Assembly: GCA_035771165.1 (NCBI GenBank)
Contig: JAWNZC010000001.1
Location: 1,670,501-1,734,500, forward strand
Direction of reading: 5' to 3'
Length of the DNA: 64,000 nucleotides
Origin: Paragorgia papillata
Taxonomy: Eukaryota; Cnidaria; Anthozoa; Scleralcyonacea; Coralliidae
The position numbers and the translations under genes were made by a program. The notes below the pieces were generated by a model. It was given only the letters and a program-made list of their open reading frames with translations, was not told where the DNA came from and made no database searches. Of this stretch, positions 11,201 to 25,400 are shown in pieces. The number at the start of each line of letters is the position of its first letter. Within the stretch, counting starts at the first letter, position 1.

Positions 11201-13346
11201 TGCGCTTTGCCAGATAAAAAGAGTTAGCCATCTTTTTGACAAGATAACTTTAGAAATGATTTTAAATTCATTAGTTTTTAATAAACTTTTTTATTGTTCT
11301 TGTGTATGGTCTGGCACTGCAAAACAGAATATTTATAAACTACAGCTCATCCAGAACTTTGCAGCACGCACCCTAACCAGCACCAGAAAATTTGATCATA
11401 TTTCACCAGCTTTGAGGGAACTCGACTGGATTTCAGTCACTAACATGCTAACTTACCGCGACCAAGTCATGATGTTTAAATGTCTGAATGGCCTTGCTTC
11501 GCCCTACTTACATAATAAGCTAGTGAAGCGTTTTGACATTCATTCCCGGGTAACTATAGACAGTCAGATGATATTAATTTAATTAAATATAGAACATCTA
11601 TGGTGCAACGTTCCTTCTTCTACCATGCGGCAAAACTTTGGAACAATCTTCCAGATTTAATCAAGAAAGCCACTTCATTACCCACCTTTAAAAAGCTACT
11701 AAAAGATTATTTTAAATCTAAATGAACGATTGGAACCTTATTAATGTACTCAATTGTTTTTATGAACGTATTTTGTAAAAATAGTAAAATATTTTTTACG
11801 AATATAAATAAGTTCTGTGGAAACACCACGTGAATTGTTTCATTGCTCTGATGAAGGCCTGAGTCAACAGGCCGAAAGTTTAGCAAAGAAGCATTTTACG
11901 TGGTGTTTCCACAAAACTTATTTATATTACATTATCGCCATGAAAACTTTCAAAGAATTAATTAGTTTTTACGAGTTACCACATTGTAAATTAGTTAGCG
12001 CATTAGTTTATTCTTTTTGTAAATTAGTTCTGAAAATCCCAAGTTGGGAGTGACTAATAAACCATATTGTATTCTATTGCAGTATTGTATTGTATTGTAT
12101 TGTATTGTATTGTATTGTATTGTATTGTATTGTATTGTATTGTATTGTATTGTATTGTATTGTATTGTATTGTATAGCCAGAAGGCCTAATTGATGTTGC
12201 ATTTTTCGCAACTGGTTCCGGTTCGGTCTTATATTATGTATATATTCTACACTCGAAATTTTCCTTCAACCAAAATTACCTAGTATTATCTTTTAAATTA
12301 ATCTTTGACATTTAGGGAGGCTATTCGGGAAGATGCCGACGGAGGGCTTCAGTTTGTTGACAGCGATTTCATACAGAGGGTCAAAAGACGAAGGTAATGA
12401 GACCATAATATACACCATTATGTGTGTGTGTATCATTATACAGCATGTATACTGAGGGACTCCTATATTTAACAAATAAAACATAATGCTCCATGCATAA
12501 TTGCATATGTATATACTCTTATATAGGTACGTTTGATGTCATTTGAACATGAAGAAGTTGAGTAGAAGCAGGAGGTGATAGCCGAGTGCCTTTACACTTC
12601 TTTCCTGTTCAAATGACGTCAAACGTAACTTAATTACAATTTACAAAGCTAGAGTTATTATGGGTTATAACAATGAATATGGCCAATCTCAAGTAGCTCT
12701 AACTAAACTTGGATGGAAAACTGTGAGAGAGCGTAGCTTTTACTTATTAAAGCCAGACTCGTGTATAAAATTACTCATGATTTAGCTCCAAAAACACTTA
12801 CAGACAGTGCTGGAAAGTGTCTGGCAGCGCCGGCAGCACCGCTGCCAGGAAATTTTTTGTAAAAGTTGTTCGCAGGAAATTTTTTGTATCTTGCAGGAAT
12901 ATTTGTCAGTTTTTTTAATCCAAGTCAAAGTTTAAAGATAAATTTCCTATTCAAAAAATCGAAAAGCGTCACAGTCACACAATCACACAATTTTGATGGG
13001 CATCACTTTTGATTTATGATTTATCCAAAAAAGTCTGAGTTATAGTGGAGCTAAATTATGGAATAGTCTTTCCAATGAATTGAGAAACGCGGAGACATTA
13101 AATAATTTTAATGTTCTCCTTACTGAAACTATAGCCTTTAACTAGCCTGCAACTAATCAAGTATACGAATATTTATTTCTTTTATCAGTTTATGTACATT
13201 TGTAAATAATTTTATAATCGTTTTGTATTAATAGTTAGCCCTTCCTACGTCGTTCCATGCCATTTTACGTCATTTGTAATTTCCATACTCTTATAAATGC
13301 ACGGGACCTGGCCAATCAGAGCGTGCGTAGAGGACACTTTATTTTA

Positions 13347-13408
<62 letters not shown>

Positions 13409-16400
13409 GATGTGTTGTGACGTGACGGGAGGCGAAGTGAAGTGAAATGGTGTGATCGTGGATGACAGAATGTGATGTAATCGTGGATGTGATGTGATAT
13501 GATGTGCTGCAGGGCTTTCAAAATAAGGCGGCGGAGCTCCGGCGGTTGCCATGAGGTATACCGCCGGCTACTTTTCTTTAAAATATCAAAATATCTGCTC
13601 TGCACCTTTCTCTCTATTTTAATTAAGCATCAAAATAAAGTTCTTCTTTACTCAACCTTGTCTATTTTTATTCCTTTTTTGAAAACAGTCGATGTTTGTA
13701 TTCGTTCAAAAATATTGACCTCGTCCATCTTGAATTGTTTCGGGAAAACGAGTACTTCAAGTAATCCTATCGAAATGTATCCGTTATGGTTCTCGGCCCA
13801 GGACTGGGTTTTTTTATGCATAATAATTTGATTACTCAATGTATCAAAAGCTTTTCTATATAAGACTGAAAATTTGTAAAATTTGATAAAATCCGGTATA
13901 ATAAAATGTCTGAGCAGTTGTTCTTTATTACAATATATTAGAATGGCTTTAGTTGTAGTTTAAAGATAAAAACTCCCCGTTCACCTTACAGCCGCCTACT
14001 TTCTCATCGCCACCGCCTACTTGAAATAATTCTGAAAGCCCTGGTGCTGTCGTCAGTGTCGTGTCGTGCGTACAAGAGGTGCGCTCTAGTTTAAGTACAT
14101 CTTCATTACAACAAGAAAAACAAGTACAATATGTAGATGTCATTAATTGGTATTTTTACATCAATTTTTGTAGACTTTTGGCACAATCCGGAAATATCCG
14201 CCTTGGCATGGTTTGTGTAGACCTCTTTTATAATGGCCGCCGTTTTAAATTAGTGTGCGTCTAATTAGCCTTCCTTATAATTACGTCGTTATAAGGTGAA
14301 AAGATATTCTTATTTGTTTTAGATGCGCCACCTGTATATTATTTTAGACACATCAAAAGCGATGGGCGAAGCAGATCTTAAACCTTCGAGATTGATATGC
14401 ACAATTAAGGTATTTTGTTTTAGTATCTATAAAGACCGAAAACTTGCCCACTGCCCAGTGCCACAGATAATCGTATAGTGAAATATTTTTGACGCCGTGG
14501 TTATAGTTTCGACTCCGGGTCTTTAGGTTCGATGGCTATAGATCCGACATTGACATAACGCGTGCGCAATGCAGTATATTTCGAACTTAGTACTGCCACT
14601 GCATATCAGGATTTTTTCAACAATCAGCACAACGTCCGACATTGTCACTCAGTCTTACATCATCGAGACATCGAAGCTAAAGATCCGGTTTCGGAATCGC
14701 CATGAAAACTTTCAAAGAATTAATAATAAATTTGAATAGATTTAACCTTGAGCATTAGAAATTAGGCTGGACGTTTATTTAACTGGACCCTTGTTCTTAA
14801 ACGCAGGTTTGTTACTGTATGATGCTAATGCACTTCTTTGCAGGGTGTTACCTACAGCCAAAAAATTTGCGTTAAAACGCAGTTTTCCCAACCACTTTGA
14901 ATTCGCACTTTCCCTATTGGGGTCCGCCAAAAACAATTATAATATAAAATATGATATAAAATATGATGGAATTTGCAAATCTCGTAACATACTATCTATG
15001 ACATACTACAAGTCAGCGACTACCTAATCTTTAGATACCCTTTTTCCATGCGTGTGTTGACAACATCACTATATGTCCCAACGTCAGGTAAACGCAGAAT
15101 ATTTTCCCTTTTGGCTAGCACCCTGTTTTGGTTGGAGGTTAACGTATATTTGTTTATTCTTACTTTGATATGTGTATTTTTTGCAGCTACTGCAGAACTT
15201 CATTGTTGAGTATTTTGACCAAAATCCCATATCACAGGTACATTTCCAAATTTTATCATTGACTGTGAATACTTATATTAAGAAGAAAACTGAAATAAAT
15301 GTTGTCGTATGTTTACAGCTCGGGATTATAACTACCAATAATAAAAGGGCTGAAAAGTTAACCGAGTTAAGTGGTGAGTAATTTTGATGTATGCAATACA
15401 ACCTCGTACCCAGGGACATTTGTAGGGAACTGGGCCAAGATGGCGGGAACAAATGGCCCTGGTGGAGGCTAGGCTATCTCAGCCTCTGATTGGTCAAGAG
15501 CTTATGGTGTAAATCAGACGGTACCGGTTTGATTTTGTTTTGTTTTTTTAAATTGTATTTTGACCTTGTTAGTTGTTGTTCCTGCACACGGCACGGGAAA
15601 TTATATTTTAAAGGGTATTGGCAATAAAAATTAAGTTTATCTCATTTGAAATAACTCGTCAAATGGTATAAGAAGACCTTTTACAATTTTGTCCGCCATC
15701 TTGGAATTATTTTCGATATGCAAAATTATGCATGTGACGACATAAGCTGGGTAAAGTGAAATTTTTATCTTGCCAACCTTATGACATTATGAGCTAGAAA
15801 CTCGATTTTTTGTTGCACTATTTCCATTTTAAATAAACCCACAACATTTAGTACGGAGTAGTTTCATCAGGTTTACCCTGCTTGTGACGTCACCAATTTC
15901 CTAGTTAATTAGACCCAATATTACAACAAGATGGCGGAAATATTTCAAAACACAAGAAATATACAGAAAAATTACAAAAGGTCTTCTTATACCATTTGGC
16001 GAGTTCTTTAAAATGAGACAAACTTAATTTTTATTGCCAATACCCTTTAAACCATGCAATAATTAGGTGTAATTACTGTGTAAAGAACTGAGTTCTAGTT
16101 AATAAAATGCGCAATATACTGCGCATTTTGAACTAGCCTCCACCTATTCGCCATCTTGGCCCAGTTCCCTACAAATGGCCCTGGGTACGAGGTTGGTATG
16201 CAATAATGTATTCGCAATATAATCTTAACGCAGCCAGGTGTAGAATCAGACATGTAGTTTAACCACTGATCTCTTTATAACTGGAATAAAAGTAGCGTGC
16301 TGCGTAGGCAGTGTTGAAACAACAATCGAAATATAGTAAGGTTAGATATACTGCCAAAACAGAGAACGTAGTAGTCTAACGTTTCGAGCGAAGGCCCTTC

Positions 16401-19400
16401 GTCAGAGAGAAACGTAAAGAGTGTAAACAAACAACGAGCTTGTATAAGAAAGATAATCATGTGACCAAAAATAAGTCAATCAGATAAAAATAACAATAAC
16501 AGACTAATAATGAGATGCGAAAAATTAGCCAATCAAAGCAAAATAACAATAACAAATCGATAATGAGATGCGAAAGACATTTGCTATTCATACCGTCGAT
16601 GAGCAAAAAAGGAGGGGGTGTAAAAACGATGAGCGAGAGTAAAAATAGATAAATTAATAAAGTGAAAACGCTGTTTATGTCCGCCCTTGTTAAACAGAAA
16701 CGTCTTCAGAAGTGTTAAATAAAAGAAAAACGTTCGTTGAGTCCGTGAGGATGAATGGTACCAATTTTGAAAATGAGACGCTTTTCTTTATAACTGGATT
16801 GCTCATCTGGCTCCAAAAATGAAGCCACCGGAGATGACTAATTTGGAGTACCATGTTTTCGTAGCACGAAAAGAGACGAAAAGAGACACATTATGAACAT
16901 TTCTAAGATTGGTATCAAACAACGAACACTGTACAAGATTTAGAAGCTTACTTTTTGCATTTGCTGGTATTATTAAGCAATAAAAAGTGTTATTTCGTAG
17001 TTTTTTACTCTGCCAGGTAATCGAAGAACTTGCCTGTATCACAAAACTCGTAAAAAGCAACGAAATCAGTCAATAACTTCATTGTAAAATTATTTATATA
17101 TACCTTTGCTAGTAAAACACATGTCTTTAAAAAACTTTGAATTATCGGACTGTATTTGCTTGTATTTTTCTTCTGTTTTCCAGTGGTAACGGTAAATTGC
17201 CTTCTGACAATTGTTTTACGGCTTTTCTGACTCTCCTGGTAAACTTTTACTACTCTTAAACCCGCAAGGTACACTTGACCTGGAGTGCTAATATGGCCAC
17301 CAGTGGCTTCAAAATGTTTGCTGACCTGCATAAAGGATGAGTAATCCAGTTATATAGAGATCAATGAGTTTAACACTACTCTGACTTGATGTTTCCGTAC
17401 TCCCGAATCTAGTGTCTTCATCAGGAGTGATCGGCTCATCGGTCTCCTATTTATACACCCATGCATAGAACCATTGATGACGTTATTTATCAACGAGATG
17501 CAAATAGGCTTTCGGTAATAGACCGTTGTCATCGCGATGTAATGGGCCGCGAGTGCTATTAATATGCATTGCTCCTGGACAACGTCTTTGATGGTACCGT
17601 GGATTGGTGATGAGAATTTCTGTTCCAAGATTATCACCACCAATCCACGGTACCATCAAAGACGTTGTCTTGAGGCATAGTATATTAATAGAATGATTCA
17701 CAAATTATCACCATCAATCCACGGTACCATCAAAGACGTTGTCTTGAGGCATAGCATATTAATAGAATGATTCACAAATTATCGCCATCAATCCACGGTA
17801 CCATCAAAGACGTTGTCTTGAGGCATGGCATATTAATAGAATGATTCACACATTATCACCACCAATACACGGTACCATCAAAGACGATGTCTTGAGGCAT
17901 AGCATATTAATAGAATGATTCACAAATTATCACCATCAATCCACGGTACCCTCAAAGACGTTGTCTGGAGGCATGGCACCAATCCACGGTACCATCAAAG
18001 ACATTGTCTTGAGGCATGGCATATTTAATAGAATGCTTCCAAAATTGTCACCACCAATTGACGGTACCATCAAAGACGTTGTCTTGAGGCATGGCATATT
18101 AATAGAATGTCTCCAAAATTATCATCACCAATCCACAGTACCATCAAATATGTTGCCTTGAGGCATAGCATATTAATAGAATGATTCACAAATTATCACC
18201 ATCAATCCACGGTACCATCAAAGACATTGTCTTGAGGCATGGCATATTTAATATAATGCTTCCAAAATTGTCACCACCAATCCACAGTACCATCAAAGAC
18301 GTTGTCTTGAGGCATGGCATATTTAATAGAATGCTTCCAAAATTATCACCATCAATCCACGGTACCATCAAAGACGTTGTCTTGAGGCATGGCATATTAA
18401 TAGAATGTCTCCAAAATTATCACCACCAATACACGGTACCATTGAAAGACGTTGTTTTGAGAGGCATGGCATATTAGTAGCACCCACCCGCCATTAACTT
18501 CTCATGGAGGTGGTTTTTCAGCAGAAACCTATTTGTTTCTTGGGCATATTGTTGAATGATGATTAACATTGCAGTGATGTGCACATTTACACCTTAGGGG
18601 GTGATTACATGGACCGGCCTGGAACGGTTAGCCCGGATGAGTTTTAATTGCGAGTACATGGAGCGGGTTAGCCTGGTAAGCCGGGATGAGTTTTGAATTG
18701 ACGTGGATGATTTCAGACCGAAATTCGCATTATTAGTATAGGTAATCATGTGTTAGCGAGTGCAATTAATGATTTTACACTACGAGTGCATGATATTTGA
18801 AAATTGAACCAAAATTGCACGAGCCGTGTGCAATTTGGATAAATTTTCAAATATCACGAGTAGTGTATAGAGCGTTTTCATCTGACGTCACGGCGGCCAT
18901 ATTGGTGTACCAAAACAATGAAATGGCGGCCATATTGGTGTACGGTATGGGAATTAGCTCTTTCTTATTCAAATATTTCGTATTGTTTCACCACCCCCAT
19001 GGGGCCACCGATCACGAGTGAAAACGCTCTATATAGAGGCAAGAATTCGCTGTTTCGTTTATCTTGCCCTACAGGTCAAGAACGTCACGCCTTACAGTTC
19101 AACGTTAACTTACTTCTGTAACCTTCTGTCCGTTTCATCTTTGTGTAAACAATTAACGATTAAGAACCAACGACGATTTCCTTTAAACAAACTCACAAAC
19201 AAAGTCCCGCCTAAATCGCGAAGGTAATTTATACGCTACGCATCATGTGCATTAGTCAGTTTACATAAATACATAATATTACATACATAAATAATGAATT
19301 CCACATGCTTTAATATTAAAGGTAGGCTGCGCCAACAAGTAGTGTAAAATCATTAATTGCACGAACAAAATCATATGATTACTTATTTATAATATTCATG

Positions 19401-22400
19401 ACAAAATTACAATTTTATGACTACATATTGTCACATTGTCGTGATTTATTTGTTTATTTGAATGTTTAACTGCTATTATAGATCGCAAACAATTTTAGCA
19501 ATGCTCTTTCAACTAGTCAGTTATTTTTTGCAAGCAACTGGAAGAAACCACAAACATCATCAAACTTGCTAAATAAATTCCAATAGTTTACCTTGTGAAT
19601 GCACCGCGTACGCTTCGTACTCATCCAAGCCTTTAAAAATGTCTTCCTTCATTACTTGACATTAAAAATTTACGGTTTAGGTGAACTGTGTATTCATTTG
19701 AAAATATTAAATGGTATTCTTAATTCATAGTGTGCCACAAGTCGTTGAAAAAGTGAAAATAATATACCTGCCATCTGTCCACTCCAAAATCGACCACCAT
19801 TTTGAATTTTACCACTGTCACCATGGTAACATTAATTTGCACTCTCCAGATCTCTCCAGAGTGTAATTACTGATTTAATTCGCACTTGTCTCAATCAATC
19901 AGAATGCAGTAATTTTGTCATGCATATTATAAGTATGGGTAATAGCATGGCTTCGAGTGCAATTTGGGGAAAAAACATGCACGAGTGAGTTTTTCAAAGA
20001 CTATCAAAATTGCACGAGTCCGAAGGACGAGTGCTATTTGAGGTCTTTGAAAAACTCACGAGTGCGTATTACTTATTAATAATATACACGAAATGTTAGA
20101 CAAATGTTCCTCCGGCTACAAAGTTTACATACCACTCATTGCTCCACTTCTCGAAGCATAAATGGTTAAAAACTGCTTCGCTTTGTTCACTAAATACGTA
20201 AAACGTTTTACTCATAGCATCTAACCTCTTATAGTTTCTTGCAGGAACTTTAATGACAATATTAAAGCAAAATTCACTCTGTATTTCATCGAAATGTTCT
20301 TCGACAACTCTATGTTTTGGTCGCCATATTGGATTTTCTCGTGAGGAAAAACCATCCTTCAAAATCCGCATAAGCATTTCATTGGCTTTCCGGTAGTTTC
20401 CGGTTGTTTATTAGCCAATCAGAATGGTAAATACTCATTGAAATTTGCACTGTATTACACCTTTTCTGCACTGTATTACATTGAAATTGCACTCCTCTCG
20501 ACCAATCAGAATGCAGTAATTTTGTCATGCATATTATCAAGTAAATAAGGGCAAAGTTACGTTAGTTTTACACTATTTAGTCTATTCTTTATGTCGACGC
20601 AATCTTTTGTAAGCCCATCGTTAATAAAAAGCTTGTTATTGTCAGTGGCTAACCCGCGAAAGTGTCTTCACGAAGGCTAATTAATTTATTAAGTCTTTGC
20701 TATGAGCACTATTTCAGTTCCTTTCAGCCCTATTTATTTACACAGTGAGTAAACGAACACGTATCGGAACGAGTTAAACAGTTTTTCAAGCCGCATTGCT
20801 GGGACAAAACGGTGACATGGACATTTCATCCCGAGTAACCGGGCTAGCCCGAGATTCAACAAACCGGAACAGCCCGCTTGCCATGTAATCTAAACGTTGA
20901 AAAAAACCCATACAATTCATATAGGGCGCGGGTTAGCCCGATTTACTGAGCTGACCCCAGCTATTAGGGCCTGCATGTTCACATGACGCGAGTTATCTCG
21001 GGGAGGAGGAGGGGTAGAATTATCCCTATACCCCCCGAGATATCTCGATGTTAGTTTATTTCCATGTTAAAAAACTAAACCGTTTACCTTTGAGACCGAG
21101 GTAACTCGGGGGATAGGGATCAACCTCGTCCCCAGGGCCATTTGTGGGGGCTGGCCAAGATGGCAGCCAAGAACAAATGGCCCTGGCACAGGCTGAGCTA
21201 TAACCACATCTGATTGCTCGAGATAACATTGGATGTTTTAGGTATTCTGATTGGCGGGCGGCAGGCTAATTTGCGGGCATTAACCGGCATTTGTTTATAG
21301 GGCTCAAATTATATTAAATAAGTGTTACCAGAATTGCCGGCTGTTAAAAAAACAACTTCAAAATGAATGAAAATGTGAAGAAAGTTGGCGAAACACCCGT
21401 AAAAACGTCGGAAGAATATGTAATGATGCGTCATGTCGTCTCTGTGCCCTGGCTGCCATACAACGAAGTCCATGGGACGGCAATTCAGTGTGTTTTCTAA
21501 ATCGGGCGACCGAAAGACTTGGTGAAGAAAATCAAAAAGTATTTTGGCTGCGAAAGGAAAGTACACCACAGGGCAGAATTTACGTGTTTGGCCATTGAGA
21601 AGCAGGCTTTTTTCAAACAAGAATTCTCGACAACGAAGCCTAAATGTTTTTCAAAACGCTGAATTGAATCCACCGAAAACTCACGAAAACAAGGCAATCC
21701 AGGCCAGACAACGGCAATCCAGTTTCTTGCGAATTTGGTACAACTGTGAACCAAATGATAAATAATAAGCATTTACAGATATTTATTAAAAGTGTATTTA
21801 TTTTAATAATTCGACAATGTATTTGGAAATGAATGTTTTGATTGTTTTCAGTTTGGGTCAGTCAACCTGAACTAAATATTCAGAAAAAATTGAGCCTGAC
21901 TAGGCGCGACAAATTTGGTGAAGCCTGGGTCCGAGTCAAAAATGCGTCAAAATATGGCGCATTTTTTGCTGCCTGTGCCAGGGCCATTTGTTCCCGCCAT
22001 TTTGTTTTTGGCCGCCATCTTGGCCCAGCCCCCACAAATGGCCCTGGGGATGAGGTTGGATAGGGATAACTCGGTCTGAGCGATATGGTAACCTTAAGGC
22101 TAGACTTGCCACAAGTTGACTGCTTTCTTGTTTTATTCAAGACACAGCCAACAAACCCTAGCGAGAAGGCGCTCTTCCTCCCTCCAACAAAAAAAGCGTA
22201 GCGGACTTCGGGAAAATCTACCCTAAAGCCAGAGTTGAACCCTACCTCCATGTGAATGCTTTCACCCGAATTATGTATAGGTTATTTTGAGGCCACGAGG
22301 GGATGTGCCCGAGGCGAGTCACAATAGAAAAGAAATATTGAGGAGAATATTAGAGGAGAATATTAATCTATTGTTTTGCCATTGTTATCAGGGGCTATTG

Positions 22401-25400
22401 AATATATTCCCCGAAAAGAACAATTTACACGGAAGAAAAATTCGGAACCGGTCTCGAATTAGTACGGTTTCAAATAGGACGAATTGTCCGGTACCGTGTA
22501 AACGTAGCCTTAAGGCCTGGCAAAACGCTTCCAACATTTCATTCAACATCGTTCAACATTGTTGAATTCAACCGTGATTGAATTTGAGCGTTTGGCCACC
22601 CTGTTGAATGACGTTGAACGTTGTTGAATGGTGTTTGAACATGTTCAAATTTTCGTTCAACATACGTTCAACAATGTTGAACGATGTTGCATGAAATGCT
22701 GAAAGCGTTTGGCTAATTATGCATGCGTATACATTGTAAAAAAACATTCTAATGTATGCGCACTATTCTTGTTCATGTGCCATTTGCGTGTTGACGTTAT
22801 GTGAAACATGGTCAACTTTGTTCGAATGGAAAAAAAATTTGGACACTTTTTTATTCGTCTGGACATTTTCGTTGTTAAAGTAACTAGTGACATAGCACAC
22901 TTTTCTACTTTGTAGAAAAATTCATGGATACTTGATGTAATAACTTTTTTCCTGTATTCTTTGCACTAATAAGGAAATCCGAGAGTTCATACGACAGCCC
23001 TTGGGCAGAAAGAAGCACCGAATGTATGTCAAGGGGAGCCTTCGTTACAAAACGCGCTTGAGACAGCAAAACAGTCTTTGAGGTAAATTAAGATATGTGC
23101 GTTTTTACTTGTGGATATATGTGAAGCATAGAAATGAGTTATTCGAAGGCCTGCGCTAAACGTCGCACAATAGACGAATTTAATTCGGACGAATTTAATA
23201 TAATACGGCGTAAATACGACGTCAAGTTAAACGTCGAATTTCAGTCGAATATAATTATCGTTTTTACTTTGACCCGCGGAGCCTGAAAACGACTTCTTGA
23301 AAACATGGTGCCGAATTGTCACCACTGATCTCTATATAAACTGGATAGGCCACACCCTATGGCCAGCAGTCAAACATTTCGTGCCAGTCGCCGCCATCTT
23401 ACGTAGTGGAACATATGACGCAGTGCGGCCTTAGAACTTGTTCCCAATCCCAAAGTTGACTGGCATAAGCAATCTTGACGTCACACGGTCATATTATCCG
23501 GGGGAAGGAATATTAAGTACTCTGTGCCGGGGGAGTTGGAAAAGCCGTAAAGCAAACAACAGATGCCGGTTCGTTTAGTTTTCACTGTTTAACAACAAAT
23601 ACAGTCAAAAGATGGCAAGTACACAACACGAGATATTGTTAAGGCATTAAGATTACTATTAAAGGTACAATTTTAAGACTTGGAATTGAATTCTTCGTAG
23701 ATTTTGTCTGTTTTTCAGTTTATATTATCACGAAGTTTCTTCGTTGTCGGCACTGAAGAAAAACAACGAAATTTAAAGGTTTTACAGCTCAGTAACAGAA
23801 ACAAATGCAAGAAATTAGCGTCTTAAACCTTATTAAGTACTTCTTGTGTCCTTACATTCGTTTAAATTTTCTTAAAATAATTCTTTTTGTCTGTTTTCAA
23901 TCTACGAAAGCTTATGAAACTTTAGTGGGCGCCATCTTGGGTAGTGGTCACGTCATCGTACAACTGGCACGCAAAATCCGGCCTCATGCCCCATCCAGTT
24001 TTATTGAGATCAGTGATTGTCACAGACAGAAGAGAAATTTTTAATTCGTCGCGACGATAATTCGTCGTGTAACCCGAACACGCGTTATCGTCGCATTATC
24101 CATTCCGTCTGACTCAAAATTTAATTCGTGCGACGAGTTATACCTCGCAGTTGGATAAAATTCAGACAATTAAATTTGTCTGAATTAAATTCGTCTATAT
24201 TGTGGGAAGTTTAGCGCAGGCCTAAAATGCTTTTTTTTGTACTTCATGGATGTGCAAAGCTTATAAGAATAAGTTATTGTAATATTCTCATTTTTTACTC
24301 ATGGATATGCGTAAAAATCTATTGTAAAGTTAACGCTAATTTTTTACTCATGATATGGGAAGCCGAGGAAATACTTCTCTTTTTGCGAGGTATTCTTAAA
24401 GGGCAATAGCACTAAAAATTAAGTTTGTCTAATTTGAAAGAACTCATAAAATTGTAATAGAACATCCTTTACAACTTTTCCGTATCTCTCTTCGTTTTCA
24501 AGATATTTCAATTTGTTTAATATGTAAATGAGATGGTCTCTGACGTCAGGTGTGGGGTAAAATATTTTCACATGTAGCAAAACCAGTTATATCCCTAAGT
24601 TTGTTCAGCGAAATCATTTGAAACTGTGCACATAAAAACTCCTTGCGACGCTGAACATTTCATGTTAGATATGTAAGTGATTTTGCTCTGTATGAAAATA
24701 TTTTACCCCACTCCTGACGTCAGAGACCATCTCATTTACATATCAAACAAATTGAAATATCTTGAAAACGCAGAAAGATACGAAAAAGTTGTAAAGAATC
24801 TTCTATTGCAATTTTATGAGTTCTTTCAAAATAGACAAACTTAATTTTTAATACCAATCCCCTTTAAGCATGACTCTGGTCTAACAAGAAGGATGTTTTG
24901 CCGAATACGACAGTGTTCACAGTGACTGAAAGTGTTTTGTAATGTTTAAAACACGAACAGCAGTGTTTTTTCAAGTTTAAAAAATTAGGTATACGCAGCA
25001 CGACCAAGAACGAATGCTGTCAGTGTTTTGAACAGCTTAACGTTGGATTATATTTATTGGTTGATTTTAAATAAGGATTTATATAAAATTCAATGTTGAT
25101 TATGTACTGTTTAATAAACGAGCAGGAGTGTTTTATCAGATATAAAGACACGAGGCGAAGCCGATTGTTTTTGTATCTGATAAAACACGCACTGCGAGTT
25201 TATTGAACGGCTTCAAAAACGAACCACTTGGTAAGTTCATTGGCGTAGTAAGTTTGAAAAATAACCTTGTCTAAGCCGAGAAAATCAAAGCTAAAGTTTG
25301 TGTAAATCAGGAGATATCTTTATCACATATAAAGACACGATACGGTCATGATTTTCTTTTGTGTTTTCCTCATGAATTATTAACGAGTTTTTCAAATTCT

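Larger units (their letters stand above)
10640..12174 (+). pseudogene. Second non-LTR retrotransposon, 3' half with (TTGTA)n tail
   Basis: RT palm pieces are spread over shifted frames: [14 protein letters not shown] near 10705, [15 protein letters not shown] near 10793, then an in-frame TAA just before MNDLPNSV. From 10845 a 245-codon stretch follows with [12 protein letters not shown] (catalytic YVDD) and [19 protein letters not shown]. The C-terminus ([14 protein letters not shown] ... LLKDYFKSK, stop 11723-11725) is in another frame after 11580. A fold-back at 11804-11930 interrupts the 3' region. The copy ends in about 18 TTGTA units (12083-12174). Confidence 0.87.
5207..12315 (+). other. 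GTF2H2 intron 1 (7.1 kb, transposon-filled)
   Basis: Contains two large palindromes, a TGGCTACA-rich degenerate array, an inverted-repeat element split by a non-LTR fragment, and a second non-LTR fragment with a pentanucleotide tail. The parts 6440-7140 and 7690-8026 hold nothing I can name. Confidence 0.85.
18595..20898. mobile_element. Large composite inverted-repeat region
   Basis: Ends with GGTGATTACATGGACCGG and TAGCCCGGATGAG (left, 18600-18660) and CATCCCGAGTAACCGGGCTAG ... CCATGTAATC (right, 20827-20890) are degenerate inverted copies. Inside are the TA-flanked MITE (18866-19033), a fold-back (19950-20062) and AATCAGAATGCAGTAATTTT copies at about 19897 and 20504. An unidentified 93-codon - strand ORF is at 20096-20377. 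Confidence 0.5.
15374..22973 (+). other. GTF2H2 intron 6 (7.6 kb, transposon-filled)
   Basis: Holds an element with a 10-bp target duplication and a nested snapback, a hAT-like element, the 74-bp satellite, a TA-flanked MITE, several fold-backs and a second 9-bp-duplication element. 22080-22500 has no clear feature. Confidence 0.85.

Noticed and set aside
17961..18477. ORFs of 66-98 codons on both strands of the 74-bp array
   Set aside because: The period is not a multiple of three and the peptides simply repeat the satellite.
17573..18478. CRISPR-like regular repeats
   Set aside because: Units of 74 bp are contiguous with no unique spacers, and the context is a eukaryotic intron. It is a satellite.
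23805..24044. A 79-codon + strand ORF in intron 7
   Set aside because: It runs across the right terminus and target duplication of a hAT-like element and resembles no protein.
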